Shown here in pieces: positions 19,968 to 28,679 of a stretch of 35,609 nt of DNA. The stretch's first letter is position 1, and every line of letters begins with the position of its first letter. The position numbers and the translations under genes are program-made. The stretch lies in the NCBI GenBank assembly GCA_026708085.1, contig JAPOVP010000060.1, positions 1-35,609 on the forward strand, read 5' to 3'. The notes under the pieces are model-generated. The model worked only from the letters and a program-made list of their open reading frames with translations. It ran no database searches and was not told the origin of the DNA. The stretch is from Caldilineaceae bacterium. GTDB taxonomy: Bacteria; Chloroflexota; Anaerolineae; Caldilineales; Caldilineaceae.

Positions 19968-21478
19968 ACCGGCTGCCTGCCTCCCGCTGCCCGGACGATC
20001 GGCTGGAACTTCCATTTCGTCTCTTCCCACTCCGCTCGCGGAACCGAGTCGGCAACAATACCGGCCCCCGCATAGGCCCAGGCCCGCTCCTTCTGCACGA
20101 CCCCCGAACGAATGGCCACGGCAAATGCCCCCTCCATATTGCTGTCAATCCACCCCACAGGCGCCGCATACCAGCCCCGCAGCGTCGGTTCATTCGCCCG
20201 GATAAACGCCATCCCGAGTTCGCGCGGCATTCCCCCCATGGCCGGTGTTGGGTGCAGTGCCTCCACCAGCGGCAGCACGCCCATCTCCGTTCTCAGTCTG
20301 GCCTCTACCGGCGTGAAAAGATGCTGAATGTTGCTAAGTGGCAACACGGTCGGCTCGGCGGCCATCGTAAGCTCACTGCACCCGGGCTGCAGGATATCTC
20401 GCAACGCCGTCACCACCAGCGCGTGTTCATGACGGTCCTTAGCAGAAGCCAGCAACGCCTCCGCCAGTCCTGCGTCCTCAGCCGCTGTCTTGCCCCGCTG
20501 GATCGAGCCCGCCAGCGCCATCGTTTCCAACTCAACTCCTTTCACGCGTACCAGAAGTTCAGGCGTCGCCCCGAGGAAAGCATGTCCCGGCTGTGGCTCA
20601 AACAGAAAACTGTAGCAATCCGGATATTCGGCGCAAAGATATGTCAACATTTCACTGATTCGAATAGGGTCTCGTGCCTGTAGCTGCGCAATCCGCGAAA
20701 GTACGACCTTCTGAAGCGCCGACGAATCGAAGGTTCTCCTGGCCCTTTCAATTATGCGCGCCCATTCGTCGTAATGCAGCGGGTAATCGATCTCCAGTCC
20801 TGCCCGCTCCCCCTCCCCGTCCCAATCTGGCCCTTCCACGCCCTGTTTCGGGAGACCTTCTTCACCCTTCAACAGCAACTCAACTTGGGCATCCAACGCC
20901 TCGGCCAGCAGAGGGAATACGACCGACGCGTCCTCATCGGGCGGCAACAACGCGTTGATCGTTAGCCAGCCGTGGCCGTCCTGCTCCACGAACTGGTAGT
21001 GAGGCAAGATGAAATGCCCCGGATGGAAGCCCGTCCACGTCAGGTCCGGCACAAAGTCCTCCCGAAAAGCAAATCCGCCGAAAAGCCGTGGACGCGCCAG
21101 TTCCGGTCTGACTGCATACTGATCGGGCGGAGTTGGACATGTTTCGGCAAAAGAAAAAAGCTCTCTCGCCTGTCGCTGTATGGCAGCAAATCGGCTCCCG
21201 CCGTAACCAATCAGATTGGCGGCTACACCAGTCCCGGCGAAAGTGATCCCCTGCCTTCCGTCGCGCCAAAAAAAGCGTTCTTGCCCAATTGCCGCCCGTA
21301 GAAAACGCGCAAACCGCAGGTCGGCGACAGGACGACTCGCGCTCACAAGGCGCCCGTGGCGCGCCGCGCTGTACTCGTCCCCGAATCTCCCGCCTTCGCC
21401 CTCCAACCAATCGGCATCCCTGTCAAAATCGGGTCCGCCCTCACCTGGGGGCTTCTCTACGCGTTCCTGCAATGTCAT
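19964..21478 (-). CDS. menF: Isochorismate synthase
   Basis: Chorismate-binding enzyme of 504 residues converting chorismate to isochorismate. The conserved C-terminal half contains LQKVVLSR, FLGATPELLVR, MALAGSIQRGKT, EHALVV, LHPTPAMGG and YAGAGIVADS, all family hallmarks with the catalytic Lys and Glu positions present. The N-terminal 200 residues are variable, as usual. Menaquinone rather than siderophore function is inferred from the directly coupled menD. The start is ATG with a weak GATAGG. It follows tetR by 73 bases on the same strand. Confidence 0.95.
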   Translation of the reverse strand: MTLQERVEKPPGEGGPDFDRDADWLEGEGGRFGDEYSAARHGRLVSASRPVADLRFARFLRAAIGQERFFWRDGRQGITFAGTGVAANLIGYGGSRFAAIQRQARELFSFAETCPTPPDQYAVRPELARPRLFGGFAFREDFVPDLTWTGFHPGHFILPHYQFVEQDGHGWLTINALLPPDEDASVVFPLLAEALDAQVELLLKGEEGLPKQGVEGPDWDGEGERAGLEIDYPLHYDEWARIIERARRTFDSSALQKVVLSRIAQLQARDPIRISEMLTYLCAEYPDCYSFLFEPQPGHAFLGATPELLVRVKGVELETMALAGSIQRGKTAAEDAGLAEALLASAKDRHEHALVVTALRDILQPGCSELTMAAEPTVLPLSNIQHLFTPVEARLRTEMGVLPLVEALHPTPAMGGMPRELGMAFIRANEPTLRGWYAAPVGWIDSNMEGAFAVAIRSGVVQKERAWAYAGAGIVADSVPRAEWEETKWKFQPIVRAAGGRQPV

Positions 21479-21551
21479 CCTATCTGAACCCAGCCTCTGC
21501 CCCTCGTCTTGCTCCCGGGTGAAGTCAGGCCGACTTCGCCTGAAAGTCTAT

Positions 21552-22160
21552 TCAGTCCTTCTTGTAGCTCACACTCCGCAGCAGCATCGGCACTAGCGTG
21601 CTGACAATTCGCGCAGGCTCGGGTTCTCCACTGTATACCCAGCGAATCGTCAGATGGTAGATACTTCCCAGCCATGCATATGCGATCACATCGGTGTCCA
21701 CCACCTCGATCTCACCGGCAGCGACCGCCTCATCCAGGTAGATTCGTATCAACCGCGCGAAGCGCTCGTTGATCTCTAACCGTTTCTCCTCAAATACCGT
21801 CCCCAATCCGGTGGCCTGAACCAGCATGACCTTCGCCGGCCGCCGGTAACGGCCAAATGCCTCCAGGCAGGCCTCCAGCGCTGCCTCAACCTTGGCCATC
21901 GGGCTCGTCTGCTGCGCAATCGCTTCCGTAACCCGCCGCTCAACCAGGTCGGCAAACTTTTCTACCAGCGCCAGAAAAAGCCGCTCCTTATTCGGAAAAT
22001 GAAAATAGATCGAGCCCTTTGACGTGTCCGACTCCGCCACAATCTCGTCCAGGCGGGCATCATGGTATCCCTTGTTGCTGAAAACGCTCAATGCAGCGTC
22101 CAGAATGCGCTCCCTGGTCGATTCAGGACTTCGAACATTCTTCTCTGTCATCGCATTCAC
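21552..22160 (-). CDS. TetR/AcrR family transcriptional regulator
   Basis: 202-residue one-domain-plus-ligand-domain repressor type. The N-terminal helix-turn-helix spans about residues 15-62 (ILDAALSVFSNKGY, then SDTSKGSIYFHFPNKERL), strongly TetR. The rest is an all-helical ligand/dimer domain of unknown inducer. The ATG at 22160 is used; a second ATG three codons later is possible. A palindromic operator-like site lies 20-34 bases upstream. Because the gene sits first in the same-strand men cluster, it probably controls itself and the men genes. Confidence 0.9.
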   Translation of the reverse strand: MNAMTEKNVRSPESTRERILDAALSVFSNKGYHDARLDEIVAESDTSKGSIYFHFPNKERLFLALVEKFADLVERRVTEAIAQQTSPMAKVEAALEACLEAFGRYRRPAKVMLVQATGLGTVFEEKRLEINERFARLIRIYLDEAVAAGEIEVVDTDVIAYAWLGSIYHLTIRWVYSGEPEPARIVSTLVPMLLRSVSYKKD

Positions 22161-22179
22161 CTGGTGTCAGTACGCCTAA

Positions 22180-22194
22180 ACTGACCGGTCGGTC
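22180..22194. promoter_or_regulatory. Palindromic TetR-type operator
   Basis: ACTGACC-GGTCGGT is a 14-base inverted repeat with a single mismatch, of the ACCGACCGGT class bound by many TetR/AcrR proteins. It lies just before the tetR start codon. Autorepression is inferred. Confidence 0.55.
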
Positions 22195-22360
22195 GATCCC
22201 GCGACCAAAAAAACCCGAGTTCACTTTCCCTTAGTAGTGATACTTCTGCAACGCATGCACCGTATAGTGTCGTCTAAATTGGAGAAGGTTACCTACTCGC
22301 CTGCAAAGGAGTCGCCCCAAACGGAGGCGGCACCATCTCGGCCTCCCCTCGACCGCACAC

Positions 22361-23857
22361 TCACCACCCCCGCGGCACGGGGAAGCACCGAAACTGCTGC
22401 GCCTGCGCAAAAACGTCCCATATCTGCGCCATCTGTTCAACGATGCGCGTCGGCCGACTTGCCATCTCGAATCCCCTGTGCTGGCCTCTCACCACTCTCC
22501 TCGGCTCCCACCCGGTCCCCTTGCAGTAGTCGTAATAGTCCCGGAAAGTCGTGAACTGAACGTTCATGCCGAAGCTGTCTGGCTGACGGCTCATCGGCGA
22601 CATCGGGTCGAGCGTGTGACACGGATTGAGCATCCGCAACAGATCATGCGGATAGCTCTTGCCTATCTGGTCGGCCAGTTGCAGCGTCTTTTTGAAGGTC
22701 TGAGGCGTCTCTCCCGGCAGATTCAAACTGAAATAGATGAAGATCGGCACTTCGTGCTTCTTCAGCGTATCCAGCATACGCAGGAAGCGTTCATTCGTAT
22801 AGAACTTCCCGTTTCTACGCCGCACCTCCTCATCGCCTGACAACGGCGAAATGGCGACCTCAGTGTGTTCAAGATCTGCTGTACTGCACATCTCGTCGAT
22901 AAAGTCATTCGAGGGAAGCTGGAAAAACTCGTTGTAGATACCGATACGAACATCCCTGTCCCGCAGCCGCTGGAAAAAGGCGCGCCACCACTTCGCCGGA
23001 TACGTGGCGATGTCCAGCGAAAGATTGACCTGCTGAAATCCCTCCCTCGCCAGGCGCGCCACATCCTCCACCACCCCCTCCGCCGACCGCATCACATAGC
23101 CGTTGCGGCCGGCAAGTTCGATGTGCGACTCCTTGCCGCCTCCGCAGTAAATGCAGTCAAAGACGCACCCCCGCCCAACCGTGAGCCAGTGGCTGAGCAG
23201 CTTTGGCTTACGCAGCGTCATGAGTCCGGCGCCCGAGTACTGTAACGCGGCGTAAGCGCGCGCATTGGACAGCCAGTCCATCGACACAAAATCGAGGCTG
23301 TCCAGCGTGACCGGGTCCGCAAAATAGAATCCAAGATTCTGCGCAGGCCTCTGCCCGTTCCCGGGGCGTCGAATCAGATTCGGTATATCGTCAACCTGCG
23401 ACGACCCCTTCCCCACCACCTGCGCCGCCAGCTGCCGCAGTGGCTCCTCCGCATCGCCCCGTATCGCGTAGTCAACGTAGGGAAAGTCCGTCAAAATCTC
23501 TTCGCCGTAATACGAAGTCGTCAGGCCGCCGATCACGACGACCGCCTCTGTCAGAGTCTCTTTGACGGCTTGGGCAACTGCGAGGGCGCCAAAGGAGTGT
23601 TCGTACCAGTGAAGATCGATAAGAACGAGCTTCGGCGGTACGCGCTGGCTACGCAGCCACTGGCGCAGGTTGAATGTGGGGCGCTGCAGCAGTTCAACTG
23701 GCAGGTTCAGACCCTGCACTTTGTAGCCCTCGGCCCGCAGCATGTTGACAAACCCGACCACACCCACCGGGATGAACGGGTAAGGAGGGCAGGAGCGAAA
23801 CCTGTCGTAGCGGGCTTCGACTTCCTGTTTGGCCGGATGTATATAGAGGATATCCAT
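22361..23857 (-). CDS. B12-binding-type radical SAM protein
   Basis: 498 residues. The N-terminal 170 residues have the Rossmann-like layout of cobalamin-binding radical SAM enzymes (YPFIPVGVVGFVNMLRAEGY, IGGLTTSYYGEEIL, RGDAEEPL), but no canonical DxHxxG cobalamin ligand is present; DLHWYEHSFG is the nearest. The radical SAM core follows with C-x3-C-x2-C in GRGCVFDCIYCGGG near residue 235, then a TIM-barrel-like region and a C-terminal extension of about 100 residues. The enzyme would bind a 4Fe-4S cluster and cleave S-adenosylmethionine; the substrate is unknown. The ATG at 23857 has a weak binding site. It lies 42 bases after the dioxygenase-like gene, at the end of the ABC transporter unit. 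Confidence 0.88.
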   Translation of the reverse strand: MDILYIHPAKQEVEARYDRFRSCPPYPFIPVGVVGFVNMLRAEGYKVQGLNLPVELLQRPTFNLRQWLRSQRVPPKLVLIDLHWYEHSFGALAVAQAVKETLTEAVVVIGGLTTSYYGEEILTDFPYVDYAIRGDAEEPLRQLAAQVVGKGSSQVDDIPNLIRRPGNGQRPAQNLGFYFADPVTLDSLDFVSMDWLSNARAYAALQYSGAGLMTLRKPKLLSHWLTVGRGCVFDCIYCGGGKESHIELAGRNGYVMRSAEGVVEDVARLAREGFQQVNLSLDIATYPAKWWRAFFQRLRDRDVRIGIYNEFFQLPSNDFIDEMCSTADLEHTEVAISPLSGDEEVRRRNGKFYTNERFLRMLDTLKKHEVPIFIYFSLNLPGETPQTFKKTLQLADQIGKSYPHDLLRMLNPCHTLDPMSPMSRQPDSFGMNVQFTTFRDYYDYCKGTGWEPRRVVRGQHRGFEMASRPTRIVEQMAQIWDVFAQAQQFRCFPVPRGW

Positions 23858-23899
23858 TGCGCGAACTACCGTGCCCTGACGCTGGCAGCGCCAGGGCCG

Positions 23900-24805
23900 C
23901 TAGACACTGCCCACCGGTGTCACCATTCTGCCGCGCGGCGCAACCGGCTCCAGAATCTGACGGCGCTCCGGTGTAAGACGGGCGGCAAGTTCTGGCGACA
24001 ACTGGTAGTTAAAACGCGTGCGCAAGTAGCGGGGCGAATAGCGGAAAATGACCGAGCGTCGAAATCCCGGATTGGTGCGCTCGGCGGAACCGTGGGTGAT
24101 GGCGTCGGTGAAGAAGACGGCGTCGCCGGCCTCTAGGTAAATCTCCTTCATACCAAGTGCCGTGCCCGCGGCTTCCCTTTCATGGCTGGCAGCAACAATA
24201 CCCTTGCCATCCACCTCCAACCGCGGATGAACCTCGGTCGACTTGTGGCTGCCGGGCACCAGGACGGTTGGGCCGTCTCCCGGGCCGATATCTTCGAGGG
24301 CCATCAGGACGTTTATCTGCCCTACCATCCATTCTCCCGTATTGTGCTGCCGGAATGTCAGATAGAAGAGTGGCGTGTGTCCCCCGCAGTGGATATAGAG
24401 AAATCCTCCTGGTCCCCGTACATTGAGCAGGTTTTCGTGGATCGATACGCCGTTTACCTCGTTGATGTACCGTGCAGCCAGCGGATGCCAGGACGGGTGA
24501 TCAATCAGTCTCTCAAAGACCGCGCCGCCTTCGACGATATTCTGAAAATTTACGCCGTCGTCCTTGCCGTAGCTGTGGATCTCGACATTGCCAATCCAGA
24601 ATTCAGGGTCCGGATTCACATCCAGCTGCGCTTCACCCAGAATTGGCGGGTCTTCGACATAGGCCCAGTGGTCGTCCACCCAGCTGTTCATTTCCGCGAG
24701 ATCATCATTGGAGATCGCGTTCTTCAAGACAAGATAACCCTGCAAGTCGAACAGATAGTCCAGTTGCTTAAGTTCTTCTTTGGAACGCAATGTGCTGTAC
24801 CTCAC
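23900..24805 (-). CDS. Phytanoyl-CoA dioxygenase-like protein with HxG instead of HxD
   Basis: 301 residues of the PhyH fold: VLVPGSHKS near residue 195, GDAVFFTDAITHGSAERT with the distal His near 238, and the downstream Arg pair (FRRSVIF). Where the family has the iron ligand pair H-x-D, this protein reads H-C-G-G (LYIHCGGHTP, near residue 140). The carboxylate ligand appears replaced by Gly, as in Fe/2-oxoglutarate halogenases; alternatively the site is divergent or inactive. The annotated GTG start has no good binding site, and a TTG five codons later has GAGG at good spacing. It sits 66 bases after an ABC permease and 42 before a radical SAM gene, same strand. Confidence 0.82.
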   Translation of the reverse strand: MRYSTLRSKEELKQLDYLFDLQGYLVLKNAISNDDLAEMNSWVDDHWAYVEDPPILGEAQLDVNPDPEFWIGNVEIHSYGKDDGVNFQNIVEGGAVFERLIDHPSWHPLAARYINEVNGVSIHENLLNVRGPGGFLYIHCGGHTPLFYLTFRQHNTGEWMVGQINVLMALEDIGPGDGPTVLVPGSHKSTEVHPRLEVDGKGIVAASHEREAAGTALGMKEIYLEAGDAVFFTDAITHGSAERTNPGFRRSVIFRYSPRYLRTRFNYQLSPELAARLTPERRQILEPVAPRGRMVTPVGSV

Positions 24806-24871
24806 GTAGTAGCGGGGAATACGAATAGGTACCCGCAGGAGCAGCGGCTGCCCGCTGCTGTCTTCTGGAAG

Positions 24872-25759
24872 TTACCCCTTCACGCCGGAGATGACGATTC
24901 CCTGAACGAAGTGGCGCTGGGCAAAGAAAAACAGAATGATAGTCGGCATGACGCCGAGAATCGAGGCCGCCATCAAAGCCTGCATGTTGTTGGTCATATG
25001 GCCTTCAAACAACCGCAGGCCAAGCGCAACCGTGTAGTTGGGCACGCCTTGAATGTAAATGAGCGGATAGAGGAAATCGTTCCACTGGTTGGTAACCATG
25101 AAAATGATCACCACGCCGAGAGCCGGCAGACTGAGCGGCATATGAATGCGCCAAAACAACCCGATGGGATTGCAGCCGTCAATCATCGCCGAATCATCCA
25201 GCTCTCTCGGAATCGTCATGAAAAACTGGCGCATCAGAAAGACATAGAAGGCGGGCGCAAACCAGTTGGGAATGATGAGCGGTCTGTACGTCCCGATCCA
25301 GTCCAACTGAACAAATAACAGATAAGTCGGGACTAGGCGGACGTGCTCGGGCAGAATCATCGTCGCAAGGACAACCACAAACATGATGTCGCGAAGAGGA
25401 AAACGCAAACGCGCAAAGCTGAAACCTACCACGGAAGCGGAGAGAGCTGCCCCAATTGCGCTGCCGGTGGCGATAAACGTACTGTTCACAAAGAACTTGG
25501 CAAAGGGAAAGACGGCAAACGGCGTCTTGAAATGATGCCATTCGAACCGTTCAGGCCACCACTCCGGCGGAAACAGATAGACCTGCGTCGTCGGCATGAC
25601 CGAGGTGCGCAGCATCCAGTAAAACGGGATGGCAAATACAATGCCCCCCAGAACGACCGCACCGTAAAGGAGGTATCGATAGATACCTTCAGTTACTTTG
25701 CTGTTGCCGTGTCGCTCGACTGGCCGAACAGCTGCTCCCGTCTGAACCGTGGTTGCCAT
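24872..25759 (-). CDS. Carbohydrate ABC transporter permease (MalG type)
   Basis: Inner-membrane permease of the CUT1 family, 295 residues with six predicted membrane spans (first at about 32-52). The cytoplasmic EAA-like loop that docks the ATPase is recognisable (ELDDSAMIDGCNPIGLFWRI, near residue 190). The C-terminus (VQGIVISGVKG) is typical of MalG-type subunits. The start is ATG with AGGAG. It pairs with the permease 39 bases upstream and the binding protein before that. The ATPase is not encoded here, as is common when a shared MsmX-like ATPase serves several importers. Confidence 0.93.
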   Translation of the reverse strand: MATTVQTGAAVRPVERHGNSKVTEGIYRYLLYGAVVLGGIVFAIPFYWMLRTSVMPTTQVYLFPPEWWPERFEWHHFKTPFAVFPFAKFFVNSTFIATGSAIGAALSASVVGFSFARLRFPLRDIMFVVVLATMILPEHVRLVPTYLLFVQLDWIGTYRPLIIPNWFAPAFYVFLMRQFFMTIPRELDDSAMIDGCNPIGLFWRIHMPLSLPALGVVIIFMVTNQWNDFLYPLIYIQGVPNYTVALGLRLFEGHMTNNMQALMAASILGVMPTIILFFFAQRHFVQGIVISGVKG

Positions 25760-25798
25760 GCTAGAAGCTCCTGCCTCAGAGGTTGCTGGGTTAGCCGG

Positions 25799-26758
25799 CT
25801 AGACTCGCTCGTAATGCACCCAGGAAGACGCGCTCCGCAAAGCCAGAATGACGAAAATGAGTACGATGACAAAAAGGAACCAGGCTTGGGCGGACGCGTA
25901 GCCGAAATAGAAGTTTTGAAAGCCGGTATTGTAAATGTGCAAGACCATGGTAAGCGTGGCGTTGTTGGGACCGCCGCGCGTCATGACCATGGCCTGTGTA
26001 AATACCTGCCAGGAAATGATGATATTGAGGACAACGTTAAAGAAGATTGTCGGCGTGAGCAACGGCAACGTGACCGCGAAAAAACGCCGGAATGAGCTGG
26101 CGCCATCGATCTCGGCAGCTTCATAAAGAGAAGTCGGGATCCCCCGCAGCCCGGCCAGATAAATCAGCATGGCGCCGCCCGCACCCCAGAATGCCATGAT
26201 GATCAGCGACGGCAACGCCCAGTCCGTGCTGAATATCCAGCGCGGCGGGTCGATGCCGTAGGGACGCAGAATCGGGCCGAGGATCGAATTCAGCAGACCG
26301 ATATCCGGCTGGTAGAGCCATTTCCACAGCAATGATACCGCTACTCCAGATACGACTGACGGAAGATAGTAGACCGTGCGCCAGAAACTCTGCAAGCGGA
26401 TGCCTTGATTCAGCATCACCGCGATCAGCAGGGCAAGCGCTGTGTTGATCGGTACCACGGTAAAACTGAAAATCGCAGTGTTGATCAGCGCCTTGCGCAC
26501 AAGACTGTCACTCAAAACATTCTGATACCACCTGAAACCGACGAATGTCGTCTCAGTCAGAAAGTCGGTCCGGTACATTCCGATGATTAGCGAAGCCAGC
26601 ATCGGCCCAACCGTAAACACGACAAACCCGATGATCCAAGGCGACGCCAGCAGATATCCGTACCAGGCCTCACGCGTGGACGGTTTCATTGGCTTCCCGT
26701 CCCGCCTGAACCACGCGCCAAGACCCTTCTGTGTCTGGGTTTCGCTGATGCTCGCCAT
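25799..26758 (-). CDS. Carbohydrate ABC transporter permease (MalF type)
   Basis: 319 residues, six membrane spans after a short polar N-terminus (first span about 35-58). The EAA loop is well conserved (LYEAAEIDGASSFRRFFAV, near residue 215), the ATPase contact of binding-protein-dependent sugar permeases. It forms a heterodimer with the MalG-type subunit. The sugar specificity cannot be read from the permease. The start is ATG. It is separated from the binding-protein gene by 143 bases that include a stem-loop. Confidence 0.93.
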   Translation of the reverse strand: MASISETQTQKGLGAWFRRDGKPMKPSTREAWYGYLLASPWIIGFVVFTVGPMLASLIIGMYRTDFLTETTFVGFRWYQNVLSDSLVRKALINTAIFSFTVVPINTALALLIAVMLNQGIRLQSFWRTVYYLPSVVSGVAVSLLWKWLYQPDIGLLNSILGPILRPYGIDPPRWIFSTDWALPSLIIMAFWGAGGAMLIYLAGLRGIPTSLYEAAEIDGASSFRRFFAVTLPLLTPTIFFNVVLNIIISWQVFTQAMVMTRGGPNNATLTMVLHIYNTGFQNFYFGYASAQAWFLFVIVLIFVILALRSASSWVHYERV

Positions 26759-26865
26759 TTGAGTCCCCGGTTAACCTACATGTTGCCTGCGGTCAGGTAC
26801 AGCCCTTTCCACCTACCCCGCTCTTGGACATTCGGCCTGCTTCAATTGCGGTAGGACAAAGGCGC

Positions 26866-26881
26866 GGGAGGGTCACCTCCC
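26866..26881 (-). terminator. Intercistronic stem-loop after the binding-protein gene
   Basis: Perfect 6-bp stem GGGAGG/CCTCCC with a 4-base loop just after the binding-protein stop, with no T-run. Such hairpins between binding-protein and permease genes commonly stabilise the upstream mRNA or attenuate downstream expression; that role is inferred. Confidence 0.4.
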
Positions 26882-26901
26882 ACGCCCATCGAATCGACGG
26901 C

Positions 26902-28317
26902 TTAACTGAGCTTGTCCAGCTCAGCACCCAAATCTTCAATGTTGATCTCGCCTCGGTTGAAGCGCGTTGCTACGTCGGCGTGATCGACGATCAGTTCAAC
27001 CGGCTGTTCACCGAGCAACATGACAAGGTCGAAAGCAGGCTTCAGGATCTGATTCTTCGTGATCAGGTCTTCGGCGAACATCTCTTCTGGACCGCCAATG
27101 TCCTGCCCAACCGAACTGGTGAACACATCCAGATCGATTTCTTCGAACTTCTCATTGGCGGCGCGCATGATCGACGCATATTCGGGCAGCAGGCTCTTGC
27201 GTGAAGGCTGCTTCTGCGCCCAGGTGATGTACAGGCGGCCGTACAGGGGGCTCGTCAGCCACTTCATGAGTTCCCACGATTCGTCCGGATACGCCGTTCC
27301 CTTCCAGACCATCGTGCCGTCGACTGACTGGTGGGTCGTGTGTCCGGCAGGGCCGTCTGGCATCGGGGCAACGTCCCAGCGGAAGGTCGCGCCGTCCGCC
27401 TGCACGCCTAGATTCCAAGGGCCAATCTCCATCAGGGCGATGCGCTGGCCCAGGAAGAGCTCGACAACACCCATGCCAATGTCAGCGCCGTAGGCGAAGA
27501 GCGGTTCATCGTGGACGATGCTTCGCATCCAGGTCAGAGCGTCATAGGCTTCGGGCGAATCCAGACCGCAATGCGTATTGTCCTCTTGGTCCACCATGTT
27601 GGCACCGAAACCCCGAATCCAGTACTGTGAAAGCCAGTTGGCGTTCAGACCGTAGTTGGACGTCCCCCAGATCTGCGGCTGTGCGTCCGCATCGGCTAAC
27701 TGGCGCAGAAGGTTGGTGTAGTCCTCCCAATTCCACGCGCCCCACTCATGAGGCGGGTACTCAATGCCCCTGGCGTCGAACATGTCCTTGTTGTAATAGA
27801 TCACCTGCGTACCCGTGAAGCGGGGCATCAGGTGAATGTCGCCGTCCAACGTCCACGGATCGAACTGGGCCTCGTAGTAGTCGTCCAGGTTTACTTCCTC
27901 AGCATCTCGGTCGATGTAGGGCTGCAAACTGAGCGTCTCGCCCTTCTGCATGAAGAACGTGGAACTGGAGCAGCACCACTCGGTCAGATCCGGCGCATTG
28001 CCGGCGACCATCGCGCTCAGAGCGCCTTCTCGGCGGTTGGCGCCGCCCGGGTCCGGCAGAAACTCCACCTCAATGTTGGGGTTGGCTTCCTGGAACTGGG
28101 GATAAAACTCTTTCCAGAGCTGTGCAATGCCTGCCGCACGCTCCGGTTCCCGCGACTGGTAACGCAGCGAGATCATTTCAGCCATCGCCTCGCCATCTCC
28201 GCCACTGTCTGCAGCTGGCGCCGCCGGCGCCGCACAGGCCGCCAGAAATGCAGTCGCGCCCACAGCGGAACTCATCCGCAGAAACTGGCGGCGGTTTACA
28301 CTTTGCTTCTCTTGCAT
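26902..28317 (-). CDS. Carbohydrate ABC transporter substrate-binding lipoprotein
   Basis: 471 residues from the ATG at 28317, chosen because AAGGAG lies about ten bases upstream; the frame extends 46 codons further without support. The N-terminus has a twin-arginine motif (NRRQFLRM) and a lipobox ending in Cys (FLAAC), so it is probably a Tat-exported lipoprotein anchored outside the membrane. The Ala/Pro/Asp-rich linker and the rest fit the extracellular solute-binding family 1 (CUT1), rich in Trp and acidic residues as in sugar binders. It is the first gene of the transporter unit. The ligand is unknown. Confidence 0.9.
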   Translation of the reverse strand: MQEKQSVNRRQFLRMSSAVGATAFLAACAAPAAPAADSGGDGEAMAEMISLRYQSREPERAAGIAQLWKEFYPQFQEANPNIEVEFLPDPGGANRREGALSAMVAGNAPDLTEWCCSSSTFFMQKGETLSLQPYIDRDAEEVNLDDYYEAQFDPWTLDGDIHLMPRFTGTQVIYYNKDMFDARGIEYPPHEWGAWNWEDYTNLLRQLADADAQPQIWGTSNYGLNANWLSQYWIRGFGANMVDQEDNTHCGLDSPEAYDALTWMRSIVHDEPLFAYGADIGMGVVELFLGQRIALMEIGPWNLGVQADGATFRWDVAPMPDGPAGHTTHQSVDGTMVWKGTAYPDESWELMKWLTSPLYGRLYITWAQKQPSRKSLLPEYASIMRAANEKFEEIDLDVFTSSVGQDIGGPEEMFAEDLITKNQILKPAFDLVMLLGEQPVELIVDHADVATRFNRGEINIEDLGAELDKLS

Positions 28318-28679
28318 GGTTTGCAATCTCCTTATGGATTCAGAAAAATTGGTTTCAACCACCTGATACAAATTCAACCGGGGCGACCCACAACCGGCAA
28401 CACAAAAGGTTTCAGGCCGCTGGGACTTTGACTGAATATGGGCGAGCGCACGCACGCGGCTCGTGTTCAGTTAGGTGTTGTTGGCGGAGGGACCCGCTCA
28501 AATCGGTCGATGGCAGTCTTTGGGCACAGCGAGGGGGTTTCACTTGGTCTGCTATCTTACCGCAATTTCGCCAAGAGTATAGCAGCAAACGCTTCACAAT
28601 ACCAATTCCCAACAAAGATTTCCTTGTGATCAACACCATTGAAACAACGGCAATCAAAGAGAATGGGACGCTCAAATTC
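28318..28679. other. Intergenic leader of the ABC transporter unit
   Basis: 362 bases without a gene between the HAD phosphatase stop and the binding-protein start. Composition is more AT-rich than the flanks. It contains the promoter candidate at 28576-28605. No terminator for the HAD gene was seen. Confidence 0.55.
28576..28605 (-). promoter_or_regulatory. Candidate promoter with LacI-like core for the ABC transporter unit
   Basis: On the minus strand TTGGTA (28605-28600), an 18-base spacer and TATACT (28581-28576) form a sigma-70-like promoter about 250 bases before the binding-protein gene. The spacer contains AAGCGTTT, resembling the core of LacI/CcpA operators (xAAnCGnTTx), in a place suited to repression. 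The palindrome is imperfect. Confidence 0.35.

Noticed and set aside
24182..25318. 378-codon plus-strand open frame opposite the dioxygenase-like and permease genes
   Set aside because: Antisense to the PhyH-like and MalG-type genes; composition is His/Asn/Gln-rich and non-protein-like.
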